Shown: positions 26,191-36,130, counted from the first letter of the stretch. The stretch is DNA of 64,000 nucleotides from Cylindrospermum stagnale PCC 7417 (GCF_000317535.1 NC_019757.1:6227501-6291500); one strand, 5' to 3'. A program made the numbers and translations. The notes: generated by a model from the sequence alone, not told the origin.

Positions 26191-27339
26191 ATGAAACCCT
26201 CACGCAAATCTATGTTCTTTAATTTGTTGATTTCTACTGCTGCTTTGACCATACCCTCTTTGATGTTGACACAGACTTTACTGTTTGCACAGAACAACCA
26301 ATTGAGCAATCCTATCCTGACGCAAACTGGACGAGAATTGAAAAGAGACAATAACTGGAGTGATATAGGTAAAGCAGAATTCATCGATGCCAACACCGCA
26401 GATCGATTAATCAGAGAATTTCAAGCACAGAAAAAGCCTGAACCAACATTAGAGCTTCAAGGAAAGACTGACCCTGAAATGGAACAGCTTATTGCGGTAA
26501 GAGTAAGCGACGGGCAAACGCTAGAACAAAAGGTTGCTCGACCACGTTCACAGGACACTGAATCTAGTCAAAGCACTGTTGACAATCTTGCTACTGAGGA
26601 ACCACCTCCACTCCCATCAATCGTAGGAAGTGACGACCGTAAACTATACCTTGATATGCAGGCATATCCTCATCGAACAATTGGTGGGATAGCCCCGAAG
26701 GGAAGCACTACTTCTAGCTGTACTGGCACTTTAGTAGGCCCTCGACATGTGCTGACTGCGGGACATTGTATTCATCCAGGCGGTGGCGGTAAGACAAAGT
26801 TTTATAAAGACCGAGGTTTTGCTCCAGGGTGGAAAGGCAAGGGAAATACAAAAGCTACACACCCGAATGGATATTACAGTCCTGTTCATTACTTTGCTCC
26901 CCAAGGTTGGATAAACAAAGGAAATAGTAGATACGATTACGCACTTATAGTACTAGAAAATAACAGTGAGCTTCGCCAGCTTGGATGGTTAGGAACAACC
27001 AACGGTAATGTTGGAAATTTGACACAAAAATCGATTATAAATCGTGGTTATCCCGGCTCAAATCTTAATTGTAAAGCATCTCCCATAAAATCAGGTCCAA
27101 ACAAGGGCAAATGCTTCAACTATATGTATGGAATGACCGGTAGAGGAATTGCTGTTGGCTCTTTCAGGTTCTCGCATACTGCTGATGTAGTGGGTGGTCA
27201 TAGTGGTAGCCCACTATTTAAAAGCAATAATAAAATTTATGGAATTCATACCCAGTCTGGTCCTGTATATAGCTGGGCAATCAAAATGAGGAATGGTATT
27301 CAAGACATGATTCATGAAGCTAAAGACCAATTTGAATAG
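26191..27339 (+). CDS. Secreted S1-type (V8/trypsin-like) serine protease
   Basis: Protein of 382 residues with a signal peptide (FNLLISTAALTIPSLMLTQT, cleavage near FAQ). A propeptide-like region runs to about residue 150. The protease domain has the triad His in VLTAGHCIHPG, Asp in SRYDYALIVLE and Ser in VVGGHSGSPLF, the last being the GxSGSP form seen in glutamyl endopeptidase-like enzymes. Two cysteines in SSCTGTLVG and AGHC form the usual loop disulfide, and another pair is in LNCKASP/GKCFNY. It probably acts outside the cell. The gene is flanked by imperfect direct repeats (25899-25941 and 27343-27387). Confidence 0.88.
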   Translation: MKPSRKSMFFNLLISTAALTIPSLMLTQTLLFAQNNQLSNPILTQTGRELKRDNNWSDIGKAEFIDANTADRLIREFQAQKKPEPTLELQGKTDPEMEQLIAVRVSDGQTLEQKVARPRSQDTESSQSTVDNLATEEPPPLPSIVGSDDRKLYLDMQAYPHRTIGGIAPKGSTTSSCTGTLVGPRHVLTAGHCIHPGGGGKTKFYKDRGFAPGWKGKGNTKATHPNGYYSPVHYFAPQGWINKGNSRYDYALIVLENNSELRQLGWLGTTNGNVGNLTQKSIINRGYPGSNLNCKASPIKSGPNKGKCFNYMYGMTGRGIAVGSFRFSHTADVVGGHSGSPLFKSNNKIYGIHTQSGPVYSWAIKMRNGIQDMIHEAKDQFE

Positions 27340-27342
27340 GGC

Positions 27343-27387
27343 ATCACCGGGCCAAATTGGGAAAACTGTACGCTAAGGAATTGAGAC
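27343..27387 (+). repeat. Direct repeat flanking the protease gene
   Basis: This 45-base sequence (TCACCGGGCCAAATTGGGAA, then AACTGTACGCTAAG) matches 25899-25941 upstream of the protease gene with scattered differences. The pair brackets a 1.4 kb segment containing one complete gene. It may be a dispersed repeat family or a trace of a duplicated boundary. Confidence 0.5.
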
Positions 27388-28211
27388 TAACCTTAACTCT
27401 ATGAAAATAGGTTGTTTTGAGCAAATGGCATACCTCTATCCCTGATTCTTGACTCGAATTAGTCTTTCTTTATGGTGCAAAGTATTGGTACTACTCTGCA
27501 CCATCAAAAAAATTAACAACTCGAATCTAGACAGACAAAGACTTTCAGCAGATTCGTACGATTTTCCCGTTTGGGGTGCGACACGATGGCGCACGAAGGG
27601 CTGGAAGTCCCTATATACAAAGCTTCCAGAAGATGAGTGAGGAACCGATTCCTCCAGTCTAGTGTCCAAGGCTGTTCCTAATTCCCCCATGCAGTACTGG
27701 TAACGGCATTGTGTGAAGCGGGGAATAAAGCCCAAGGAAGCATTTAGCCTAAAAATGTAACCGGACAAAGGAAAGATTGGATGGGTGAATGTAAATGAAT
27801 CCTTGTTAAGGCATCGTTAGAAAAGGTCATCGAAAAGGCTGACACGGTGATACGAGTGAATGTACTGAATGCCCCGAAATCATCCAGTCAAGGTTCAACT
27901 CCCCAATTTAGCTGAACTGGGACACCAACCACTCCGGTGTAGAGAGGACACCCTACCCAATTACATCTCATCCGTGCGTAACGTAGTAACCCCAATGAAG
28001 TCTGGGATTTACCCAGTAAGCAACCCGTAAGGGAAGCCGAATTCTTCAGTGGGTCAAGGATGCTTCCAAAAGCGAATGCCACCAGCCGAAAGGCAAGGGA
28101 AATCCATAACCCGGTGGATAAGGCAGATGTCCAACCTGAAAGGGTGCTGACGGGAAGCAGGTGAGTCAACCAATATCCGTTGTAATGATTTCAAACCGAG
28201 GTGTAAGTTAG

Positions 28212-29885
28212 ATGCAGGCAACTGTAAACCGAACCAAGGGACAGACTGATTGGAATTGTGTTAATTGGCACAAAGCCAATCGGATTGTTCGGAATTTGAG
28301 ACAGCGAATCTTTAGGGCAAAAACTGAGGGCAACCTGAAAAAGGTACGCTCTCTCCAGAAATTGATGCTACGCAGCTATTCTAATCGCCTAGTCAGCGTT
28401 AGAAAAGTGACGCAGTACAACAGAGGTCGATATACACCAGGGATAGATAAAGTAGTAGTGAAAACTACTGCTGCCAGGGGTCAGTTAGTAAATAAATTAA
28501 CTGATTATTCCCCTTGGAAATCATCACCAGCACGACGAATTTACATCCCAAAAGCTAATGGGAAGAAACGACCTTTAGGAATCCCAGTAATACAAGACCG
28601 TGCCATCCAGGCAATGGTTAAAAATGCCTTGGAACCCGAATGGGAAGCAACTTTTGAAAGGTCAAGTTACGGTTTCCGACCAGGACGTAGCCCCCATGAT
28701 GCTATTGAAAGTATCTACAACCTAGCTCGTCCGAATAAACGGAAGAAATGGGTAGTAGATGCAGACATTCAAGGATGTTTTGACAACATTTCTCATAATT
28801 TTCTGTTAGAGCTTTTAACAGGCTTTCCAGCCCGTGAATTAATTAAACAATGGCTACTAGCAGGATATATGGAAGCGGGTTCATGGCATCCAACAGATGC
28901 TGGTACACCACAAGGGTCTGTTGTCAGTCCGTTGTTAGCAAATATAGCTTTGCACGGTATGGAATCTGCTCTGGGAGTTAAATATAACAAGGATGGAGAA
29001 CTCCGTGCAGCAAGAGCCTTGGTGAGATACGCCGATGATTTTGTGGTGTTCTGTGAAACACAAGAAGATACAAAAAATGTTATTCAAATCCTTAATTATT
29101 GGATGCAAGTCAGGGGGCTTACCCTCTCCCTGGAGAAAACCAAAATATCGCATCTCACAGAAGGGTTTGACTTTTTGGGTTTCAATATCAGGCACTATAA
29201 AGACCAAACCACTAAAACTGGATGGAAGCTGTTAATTAAACCTAGTAAAAAGTCTGTGTTAAATATTCGGAGTAAACTGCGTTCCGAATGGCTTAACTGT
29301 AAAGGTCAGCCAGTAGATGCAGTCATTAAAAAGCTCAATCCGATTATTCGGGGGCAAGCAAATTACTTCCGAATTGCTGTATCCTCAAAAATTTTCAATT
29401 CTCTTGACCACTGGTTATATGAGAAGCAGAAAATGTATGCCAAACGCACTCATCGGAATAAATCTGATAGCTGGCGTAAGGCTAAATACTGGGGAAATCT
29501 AAATCTTGATAGACCATTTGACCGATGGGTTTTTGGTAATAAACAAACCGGAGCCTATATGTTAAAATTTGCCTGGTTCAAGATTGAAAGGCACATTCTT
29601 ATTAAAGGTAAATCATCACCCGATGACCCAAAATTAAGGGACTATTGGATTAAACGGCAAGAAGCTAAAACTAAATCCGAATTAATCAAAAGTAGGCAGA
29701 AGATAGCCCAAAGGCAACAATATGTCTGTCCTGTATGCGGGGAATCTTTATTAAATGATGAGGAGTTACATCTTCATCATAAAAAGCCAAAATCTCAGGG
29801 TGGTGGTGACAATTACGGCAACCTACAACTCGTACATCTGTACTGCCATCAGCAAATACATTCTGGAACAATTTGTAGTTTATGA
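28212..29885 (+). CDS. ltrA: Group II intron reverse transcriptase/maturase with HNH endonuclease
   Basis: Multidomain protein of 557 residues. The N-terminal RT-0 region is followed by RT domains with the catalytic YADD (ALVRYADDFVVF, about residue 275) and upstream motifs RRIYIPKANGKKRPLGIP and SYGFRPGRSPHDAI. The maturase X domain (GIIM) covers about 380-470 (LNPIIRGQANYFR). The C-terminal HNH nuclease has CPVCGE, LHLHHKKPKSQGG and LVHLYCHQQIH, with paired Cys for metal. It binds its intron RNA, aids splicing and copies it into target DNA. The ATG has GAGGTG upstream. Confidence 0.95.
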   Translation: MQATVNRTKGQTDWNCVNWHKANRIVRNLRQRIFRAKTEGNLKKVRSLQKLMLRSYSNRLVSVRKVTQYNRGRYTPGIDKVVVKTTAARGQLVNKLTDYSPWKSSPARRIYIPKANGKKRPLGIPVIQDRAIQAMVKNALEPEWEATFERSSYGFRPGRSPHDAIESIYNLARPNKRKKWVVDADIQGCFDNISHNFLLELLTGFPARELIKQWLLAGYMEAGSWHPTDAGTPQGSVVSPLLANIALHGMESALGVKYNKDGELRAARALVRYADDFVVFCETQEDTKNVIQILNYWMQVRGLTLSLEKTKISHLTEGFDFLGFNIRHYKDQTTKTGWKLLIKPSKKSVLNIRSKLRSEWLNCKGQPVDAVIKKLNPIIRGQANYFRIAVSSKIFNSLDHWLYEKQKMYAKRTHRNKSDSWRKAKYWGNLNLDRPFDRWVFGNKQTGAYMLKFAWFKIERHILIKGKSSPDDPKLRDYWIKRQEAKTKSELIKSRQKIAQRQQYVCPVCGESLLNDEELHLHHKKPKSQGGGDNYGNLQLVHLYCHQQIHSGTICSL

Positions 29886-29892
29886 CTTGCTT

Positions 29893-29967
29893 GAGCCGGA
29901 TGCGTTGCAAGGCGCAAGTCCGGTTCTGAGGGGGCGGGATTATAGCGATATAGTCCTGCTACCCGAC
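29893..29967 (+). ncRNA. Group II intron domains V and VI
   Basis: GAGCCGGA pairs with TCCGGTTC; a two-base AG bulge and a TGCGTT/GGCGCA stem capped by a GCAA tetraloop form domain V with the catalytic AGC triad. Domain VI follows (GGGCGGGATTATAG... to ...CCTGCTACCCGAC), with a candidate branch-point A in CTACCC about 7 bases from the 3' end. Confidence 0.8.
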
Positions 29968-30002
29968 CATGGTGACGCCTTCCTCCGCGCCTTTGCGTGA
30001 GA

Positions 30003-30030
30003 CAAAAAAAGGTGGGAACCTCCCCACCTT
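30003..30030 (-). terminator. Rho-independent terminator of the prolyl oligopeptidase gene
   Basis: AAGGTGGG (30009-30016) and CCCACCTT (30023-30030) form an 8-base stem. On the minus strand the hairpin is followed by TTTTTTTGT, 58 bases after the stop codon. Confidence 0.75.
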
Positions 30031-30087
30031 AATCTCTTCCTTTTCTTTCTTACCTTTGCGCTCTTCGCGTCCTTTGCGGTTCGTTTT

Positions 30088-32151
30088 CTAAACCCCCAAA
30101 ACCCGCACCAAAAACGCCCACTTATCAGCCGCTTCCTCAATAATTTTCGCTGTTGGTTTACCCGCACCATGTCCGGCTTTCGTCTCAATTCTAATTAAAA
30201 CCGGCGCATCTCCACCCTGAGATGCTTGCAAAGCGGCGGCAAATTTGAAACTATGGGCAGGAACCACGCGATCGTCGTGATCTGCCGTAGTAATTAAAGT
30301 AGCAGGGTAAGCCGTCCCCGGTTTCAGGTTATGCAGTGGCGAATAAGCAGACAAAACCTGAAATTCTTCAGAATTTTCCGCCGAACCATATTCAGAGACC
30401 CAAGCCCAGCCGATGGTAAACTTGTGGAAGCGGAGCATATCCATCACGCCGACAGCGGGTATTGCTGCACCAAATAAATCGGGACGCTGGGTCATACAAG
30501 CACCCACCAGCAACCCGCCATTACTACCACCTGCGATCGCTAATTTTGCAGGTTTTGTATAATTATTACTAATCAGCCATGCCGCCGCTGCAATAAAATC
30601 ATCAAAAACATTCTGCTTTTTCTCCTTCATTCCAGCTTGGTGCCATTCTTCCCCATACTCCCCACCACCTCGGATATTTGGCATCGCATAGACACCACCC
30701 ATCTCCATCCATACCAACATACTCACAGAAAAACCAGGCGTCATTGAGGCATTAAACCCACCATAAGCATAAAGATAAGTTGGGTTATTGCCATCTAAAT
30801 TAATGCCTTTTTTGTGAGTAATAAACATGGGTACACGAGTCCCATCTTTACTTTCATAAAAAACTTGTTTTGTTTCGTAATCAGCCGGATTAAAATCTAC
30901 ATTTGGCTGCCGGAAAACTTCACTTTTACCCGTAAGCATGTCATAACGGTAGATAGTTCCCGGTATAGTAAAACTAGTGAAACTATAAAAACTTTCGGTA
31001 TCATGACGTTTACCACCAAAACCACCTGCCGAACCAAGTCCGGGTAATTCCACCTCACGCACAAACTTTCCAGCCAGGTCAAAAATTTTAATTTGGGTGT
31101 GAGCATCTTGGAGATAATCAACGACAAATTGATTATTAACAATTCCCGCATCTTCCAAAGTTTCTGCTGATTGGGGGATGATTTCTTGCCAATTTTCTGG
31201 TGCTGGTTTTTGGGCATCAATAGCAATAATTCGTCCCCGTGGGGCATTTAAATCTGTGCGAAAATAGAATAAACTATCATCATTATCAACAAAACTGTAA
31301 TCTGCCTCAAATTCCTGAATCAGTTCAACAACTTCAGCACCTGGGTTAGTCAAATCTTTGTAGAAAACCAGATTTTTGGGGTCAGTTCCCAGCCAAACCG
31401 AAATAATCAGATATTTTCCATCTTCAGTAACACCGCCACTAAAACCCCATTCCTTCTGGTCAGGACGATGATAAATTAATATGTCTTCTGCTTGGGAAGT
31501 ACCGAGTTTATGGTAATAAAGTTTTTGATAATAGTTGACATCTTCTAATTTGGTTTTTTCGTTTGGTTCATCATAACGGCTATAGAAAAAACCTTGATGA
31601 TCATGTGTCCAAGATGCACCAGAAAACTTAATCCACTTCAGATGATCTTGCAGGTCTTCACCAGTTTCTACATTGCGGACTTTCCACTCTTGCCAATCAG
31701 AACCAGATGTAGATAGACCATAAGCTAAAAGTTTACCATCTTCGCTGATAGAAAATCCCGCAAGTGCAACAGTACCATCTTCTGAAAGTTTGTTAGGGTC
31801 AAGTAAAACTTTTGGCTGGTCTTCTAAATTTTTAAGAGTATAGAGAACGCTTTGGTTTTGCAGTCCATCATTTTTGAAATAAAAATAGCTTTCCCCCTCT
31901 TTAAACGGGATACCATATTTTTCATAATCCCAGAGTTTAGTGAGGCGCTGTTTAATTTTTTCTCTGGCAGAAATTTCACCAAGATAGGCAAAAGTCACCT
32001 GATTTTGTGCTTCAACCCAAGCTTTTGTTTCTTCCGAGTCGGGATCTTCTAACCAACGGTAAGGATCGGCAACTAAAGTACCGTGGCAGTCATCAACTTG
32101 ATCACTCTTACGGCTGGGTGGGTAGCTGGGGATTTTTTCAGAGTTAGACAT
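30088..32151 (-). CDS. Prolyl oligopeptidase family serine peptidase (S9A)
   Basis: Cytoplasmic serine peptidase of 687 residues that cleaves short peptides after proline. The N-terminal YPPSRKSDQVDDCHGTLVAD and YRWLEDPDSEETKAWV lead into a seven-bladed propeller (about 75-410). The C-terminal alpha/beta hydrolase domain holds the Ser in AIAGGSNGGLLVG, the Asp in TADHDDRVVPAHSFK and the His in KAGHGAGKPT. The start MSNSEKIPSY at 32151 matches family length; an in-frame extension of 31 residues is open upstream but is unlikely. The gene is 114 bases from the hmpE 3' end on the same strand, separated by short repeat sequence. Confidence 0.93.
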   Translation of the reverse strand: MSNSEKIPSYPPSRKSDQVDDCHGTLVADPYRWLEDPDSEETKAWVEAQNQVTFAYLGEISAREKIKQRLTKLWDYEKYGIPFKEGESYFYFKNDGLQNQSVLYTLKNLEDQPKVLLDPNKLSEDGTVALAGFSISEDGKLLAYGLSTSGSDWQEWKVRNVETGEDLQDHLKWIKFSGASWTHDHQGFFYSRYDEPNEKTKLEDVNYYQKLYYHKLGTSQAEDILIYHRPDQKEWGFSGGVTEDGKYLIISVWLGTDPKNLVFYKDLTNPGAEVVELIQEFEADYSFVDNDDSLFYFRTDLNAPRGRIIAIDAQKPAPENWQEIIPQSAETLEDAGIVNNQFVVDYLQDAHTQIKIFDLAGKFVREVELPGLGSAGGFGGKRHDTESFYSFTSFTIPGTIYRYDMLTGKSEVFRQPNVDFNPADYETKQVFYESKDGTRVPMFITHKKGINLDGNNPTYLYAYGGFNASMTPGFSVSMLVWMEMGGVYAMPNIRGGGEYGEEWHQAGMKEKKQNVFDDFIAAAAWLISNNYTKPAKLAIAGGSNGGLLVGACMTQRPDLFGAAIPAVGVMDMLRFHKFTIGWAWVSEYGSAENSEEFQVLSAYSPLHNLKPGTAYPATLITTADHDDRVVPAHSFKFAAALQASQGGDAPVLIRIETKAGHGAGKPTAKIIEEAADKWAFLVRVLGV

Positions 32152-32265
32152 AGTTCCTAGGGATTGGCGATTGGCGACTGGGAAAAAGTTTTTTTTACAA
32201 TTTGGTTGGGGTTTGAATCCCATCAAAATTATCCCAATCCCCAATCCCCAATAGCTAATCCCATT

Positions 32266-35200
32266 TTAAACGGTGATCATGAGTTTTTCTCCTTTCAACA
32301 TCCGGGAAGCGGCTTCAAGTAGCGCTTCTTCTAGATATGGCTTGGTGAAGTAACCACTAGCACCTAATTGAACCGCCATTTGTCTGTGTCTGTCTGCACC
32401 CCGCGAGGTGAGCATGGCGATCGGCAGGTGGTTGAGGTTAGAGTCTTTTTGGATGCGTGAGAGTAACTCCAGACCGTCACAGCGGGGCATTTCGATGTCG
32501 CAAAATACGATATCGCAAGGCAAACCTGAGCGGAGTTTATCCCAAGCTTCTTGGCCGTCACGCGCTTGTTCGACCCGATAGCCTGCTTTGTTAAAAGTGA
32601 GAGAAAGCAATTCCCGGACTGTAATGGAGTCATCGACAATTAGCACTGTCGGGTCAATCTTCTCAGCAGCGGTTGGTACAGGTGGAGCAGCTTTTTGCTG
32701 CCAAGCACTACCACCAATTTGTTTAGCCATCCGTCCCTGGAAGATGTCAATGATTTCCAGCACGTCAGCAATGGGCATAATCCGACCATCACCTAAGACT
32801 GTAGCACCAGCTACACCGATGGGTTTAGGTGCTGGACCTTCAAATTGTTTAATGACAATTTCCTGTTCGCTCAATACTTGGTCAATCTGTAAGGCAATCA
32901 TCGTATTTCCCGATCGCACTACGACCACAGAAACCATATCATCATCTCGTGTACCGCCGTACACACTACCGCGACTGATTTGGCGATTGAAGGTTAACAG
33001 TTCCTTCAGGGGTCGGAATGGTAGCGCTGTCTCCCGCCAGTAAATAAATGATTGTCCTTCAGCATTTTGCTGAATATTTTTCATCGGGATATCTAATGTG
33101 TCTTCCACCCCATCCATCGGGAAGGCAATTCTAGCTTTATCGGAGACGCAGCAGAGGGCTTTACAAATACTGAGAGTCAGTGGTAGACGAATGGTGAAGG
33201 TAGTGCCCTTACCGATCGCCGAATCGGTGTTAACTATGCCGCGAATTTCGCTAATTTCCGAGCGCACTACGTCCATACCCACACCACGACCAGAAAATTC
33301 ATCGGCTTGGTCTTTCATTGAAAAACCTGGCTGGAACAGTAGATCGTAGATTTCTAGGCGAGAGATATTTTTGCCTTGATCTGGTGTAATCATGCCAATT
33401 TTGAGCGCTTTGGACTTGACCTTTGTGGGATCAATGCCTGCACCGTCATCGCCTACAGAAATCACGGTTTGGTTGCCTTGGTGGAAGGCGCGGATGGTGA
33501 TTACTCCCGCTGGTGGTTTACCTGCGGCCATGCGTACTTCTGGGGTTTCAATTCCATGTGCGATCGCATTATTCAGCATATGCGTCAGCGGGTCAGTTAG
33601 ATGATCCAAAATCATCTTGTCAATTAAGGTGTCTCCACCTTCAATCACCAACTCCACTTGTTTGCCACACTTGATCGCGTTGTCGCGCACTCCTCGCCGC
33701 TTACTGTCAACAGCTTGGGAAAAAGGCACCATTCGCGCTCTTGTTAGTCCCTCTTGTAGCTGGGTAGTTACCTGACGGAACTGCCGCGCTACCCGCTCGG
33801 TTTCTTCGGTGACAAAGTCGATGTCACTCGCTGACTCTCGCACCCGCACAATGAACTCAATCATCTCTTGAGACAGTGTATGGAATGGGGTAAAGCGATC
33901 CATTTCTAGGGCGCTAAAACCCCTGTCTGTATTGGCGTCTGGGGCTATAATGCCGAAGTCTTTAGGTTTGCGGCTAGCGAGTAGTGAGGCTTCTAGTAGC
34001 GATCGCTCATACAACTCCTGCATCCTCGCTCCCACATCTGAGAGCTGTTGCACCTGAATCAGCAAGTTATCTAGTGACTGTCGCAGACGCTCATGATCCT
34101 GCTCTAAGGTATTCCTATTTACCACCAACTCCCCAACCAAATTGCTCATATCATCCAGCTGCTTGACTGGAACCTTCATCGTTTCTTCAAATCTGGCAGC
34201 ACGACGAGTAGAAGAACGGGTAGTTTTGCTTGTATTTGATTTTACAGACGGTGTGTGTGATATGGTTCGATTCGCCTCTTCCAGCATCTCCTCCAATTCA
34301 CTAAATTCATCTTTTTCTGGTGATGAAACAGCATTATGAGATTTTTCGGTTATCGGTTGAGTTATATAAGATGGCTGCGCCTTAGGTACCACTGCTGCTT
34401 CATCATCATCCATACCCAACAATGCTTCTAAAGCAGCAAAATCAGATTCTGCTATAGAAGTAGGATTAGCGATGGGTGCTAATTCCTCTTCTAGCAATGC
34501 TTCTAACTCAGCAAATTCATCTAGGTCATCTGTCTCATTTTCATCGAGAGTAACATCTGCTGTAGTTTCCGCCTCCAATTCTTCAGTTGGCGGAACAATA
34601 GCATTTTCTCCCTCAATCACTGGTGCGGCTGGCGCTGTCTCGCCAAAATCCAACAGATCCTCAGACAACTCCGCTGCGAAATTTGGCTCCATATCCAAGT
34701 CACTGTTGTCTGTGTTTTCGGCTAACTCTTCCTGGTTTCTAGCCTCTGGTAGAGCAGTTTCTGTCACCAATAAACCATTAACTAAACTCAGTTGTGCAGT
34801 CTCAACAACAGAGATTTCTGTGAACTCAAAGGCATCTACCGAGGCATCGCTCATCTTGGTATCTACAGCCTCTGGATGTATCTGCTCACTCGCTCTGACA
34901 TCTACTTCTGTTTCTATACCAAATAATTCACCAGCATCACTGTCTGTCAGTTCTGGTTGAATATAAGTTGAGTCAAAGGATAGCGGCAGATTTTCGGCGC
35001 TGTCTTCTTCCAGACTATTCCCAAATAATTCACCAGCATCACTGTCTGTCAGTTCTGGTTGAATATAAGTTGAGTCAAAGGATAGCGGCAGATTTTCGGC
35101 GCTGTCTTCTTCCAGACTATTCCCGAATAATTCACCAGCATCACTGTCTGTCAGTTCTGGTTGAATATAAGTTGAGTCAAAGGATAGCGGCAGATTTTCT

Positions 35201-35487
35201 TCGCTGTCTTCTTCCAGACTATTCCCGAATAATTCACCAGCATCACTGTCTGTTAGTTCTGGTTGAATATAAGTTGAGTCAAAGGACAGCGGCAGATTTT
35301 CTTCGCTGTCTTCTTCCAGACTATTCCCGAATAATTCACCAGCATCACTGTCTGTCAGTTCTGGTTGAATATAAGTTGAGTCAAAGGACAGCGGCAGATT
35401 TTCTTCGCTGTCTTCTTCCAGACTATTCCCGAATAATTCACCAGCATCACTGTCTGTCAGTTCTGGTTGAATATAAGTTGAGTCCAA
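32266..35487 (-). CDS. hmpE: HmpE CheA-type histidine kinase, 3' part after a frameshift (kinase, CheW, receiver)
   Basis: The 3' part of a CheA/PilL-like hybrid kinase of the hmp motility cluster, 1073 residues from a TTG used only because the frame begins there. After six copies of a 34-residue acidic repeat and a long acidic linker come the CheA dimerisation region (VKQLDDMSNLVGELVVNRNT), the ATP-binding domain (NAIAHGIETPEVR, GDDGAGIDPTK, GRGVGMDVV), a CheW-like domain and a receiver (VLIVDDSITVREL, phospho-Asp in FCDIEMPRCDG, Lys in TKPYLEE). The frame is not continuous with the Hpt-coding part because of two one-base insertions near 35485 and 35528. In an uninterrupted gene both parts would be one protein of about 2,080 residues. 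Confidence 0.88.
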   Translation of the reverse strand: MDSTYIQPELTDSDAGELFGNSLEEDSEENLPLSFDSTYIQPELTDSDAGELFGNSLEEDSEENLPLSFDSTYIQPELTDSDAGELFGNSLEEDSEENLPLSFDSTYIQPELTDSDAGELFGNSLEEDSAENLPLSFDSTYIQPELTDSDAGELFGNSLEEDSAENLPLSFDSTYIQPELTDSDAGELFGIETEVDVRASEQIHPEAVDTKMSDASVDAFEFTEISVVETAQLSLVNGLLVTETALPEARNQEELAENTDNSDLDMEPNFAAELSEDLLDFGETAPAAPVIEGENAIVPPTEELEAETTADVTLDENETDDLDEFAELEALLEEELAPIANPTSIAESDFAALEALLGMDDDEAAVVPKAQPSYITQPITEKSHNAVSSPEKDEFSELEEMLEEANRTISHTPSVKSNTSKTTRSSTRRAARFEETMKVPVKQLDDMSNLVGELVVNRNTLEQDHERLRQSLDNLLIQVQQLSDVGARMQELYERSLLEASLLASRKPKDFGIIAPDANTDRGFSALEMDRFTPFHTLSQEMIEFIVRVRESASDIDFVTEETERVARQFRQVTTQLQEGLTRARMVPFSQAVDSKRRGVRDNAIKCGKQVELVIEGGDTLIDKMILDHLTDPLTHMLNNAIAHGIETPEVRMAAGKPPAGVITIRAFHQGNQTVISVGDDGAGIDPTKVKSKALKIGMITPDQGKNISRLEIYDLLFQPGFSMKDQADEFSGRGVGMDVVRSEISEIRGIVNTDSAIGKGTTFTIRLPLTLSICKALCCVSDKARIAFPMDGVEDTLDIPMKNIQQNAEGQSFIYWRETALPFRPLKELLTFNRQISRGSVYGGTRDDDMVSVVVVRSGNTMIALQIDQVLSEQEIVIKQFEGPAPKPIGVAGATVLGDGRIMPIADVLEIIDIFQGRMAKQIGGSAWQQKAAPPVPTAAEKIDPTVLIVDDSITVRELLSLTFNKAGYRVEQARDGQEAWDKLRSGLPCDIVFCDIEMPRCDGLELLSRIQKDSNLNHLPIAMLTSRGADRHRQMAVQLGASGYFTKPYLEEALLEAASRMLKGEKLMITV

Positions 35488-36130
35488 AGGACAGCGGCAG
35501 ATTTTCTTCGCTGTCTTCTTCCAGACTTATTCCCGAATAATTCACCAGCATCACTGTCTGTTAGTTCTGGTTGAATATAAGTTGAGTCAAAGGACAGCGG
35601 CAGATTTTCTTCGCTGTCGTCTTCCAGACTATTCCCGAATAATTCACCAGCCTCACTGTCTGTCAATTCTGGTTGAATATAAGTTGAGTCAAAGGATAGC
35701 GGCAGATTCTCTTCGCTGTCTTCTTCCAGACTATTCCCGAATAATTCACCAGCATCACTATCTGTTAGTTCTGGTTGAATATAAGTTGAGTCAAAGGATA
35801 GCGGCAGATTTTCTTCGCTGTCGTCTTCCAGACTATTCCCGAATAATTCACCAGCCTCACTGTCTGTTAGTTCTGGTTGAATATAAGTTGAGTCAAAGGA
35901 TAGCGGCAGATTTTCTTCGCTGTCGTCTTCAAGCGTATTCCCGAATAATTCACCAGCATCACTATCTGTTAGTTCTGGTTGAATATAAGTTGAGTCAAAG
36001 GATAGCGGCAGATTTTCTTCGCTGTCGTCTTCAAGCGTATTCCCGAATAATTCACCAGCCTCACTATCTGTTAGTTCTGGTTGAATATAAGTTGAGTCAA
36101 AGGATAGCGGCAGATTTTCGGCGCTGTCGT
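34920..36130 (-). repeat. Twelve tandem 102-base repeats inside hmpE
   Basis: Each unit encodes 34 residues beginning DSTYIQPELTDSxAGELFGN and ending ENLPLSF. Twelve copies lie between 34972 and 36098, and that distance equals 11 units plus 2 bases. Copies vary by D/E at one site, NS/NT and EE/DD/AE, with an alternating pattern in the upstream half that suggests duplication of two-unit blocks. One copy (35455-35560) has the extra C and extra T. Confidence 0.95.

Larger units (their letters stand above)
27576..29967 (+). mobile_element. Group II intron, complete, with reverse transcriptase
   Basis: The 5' end has the consensus GTGCG (GTGCGACACGATGG, 27576). The ribozyme domains I-III occupy about 27576-28200, the protein is encoded in domain IV (28212-29885), domain V is at about 29893-29927 and domain VI ends at CTACCCGAC (29967), finishing in the expected AY. 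The length is 2392 bases. All parts needed for splicing and mobility look present. The flanking exons do not reveal an interrupted gene: upstream is unrecognised sequence and downstream is the terminator of the convergent peptidase gene. Confidence 0.85.

Noticed and set aside
28212-29885. Reverse transcriptase as the DGR enzyme for the caspase-FGE gene
   Set aside because: It has maturase and HNH domains and lies inside a group II intron with matching ends, so it is an intron protein, not a DGR reverse transcriptase.
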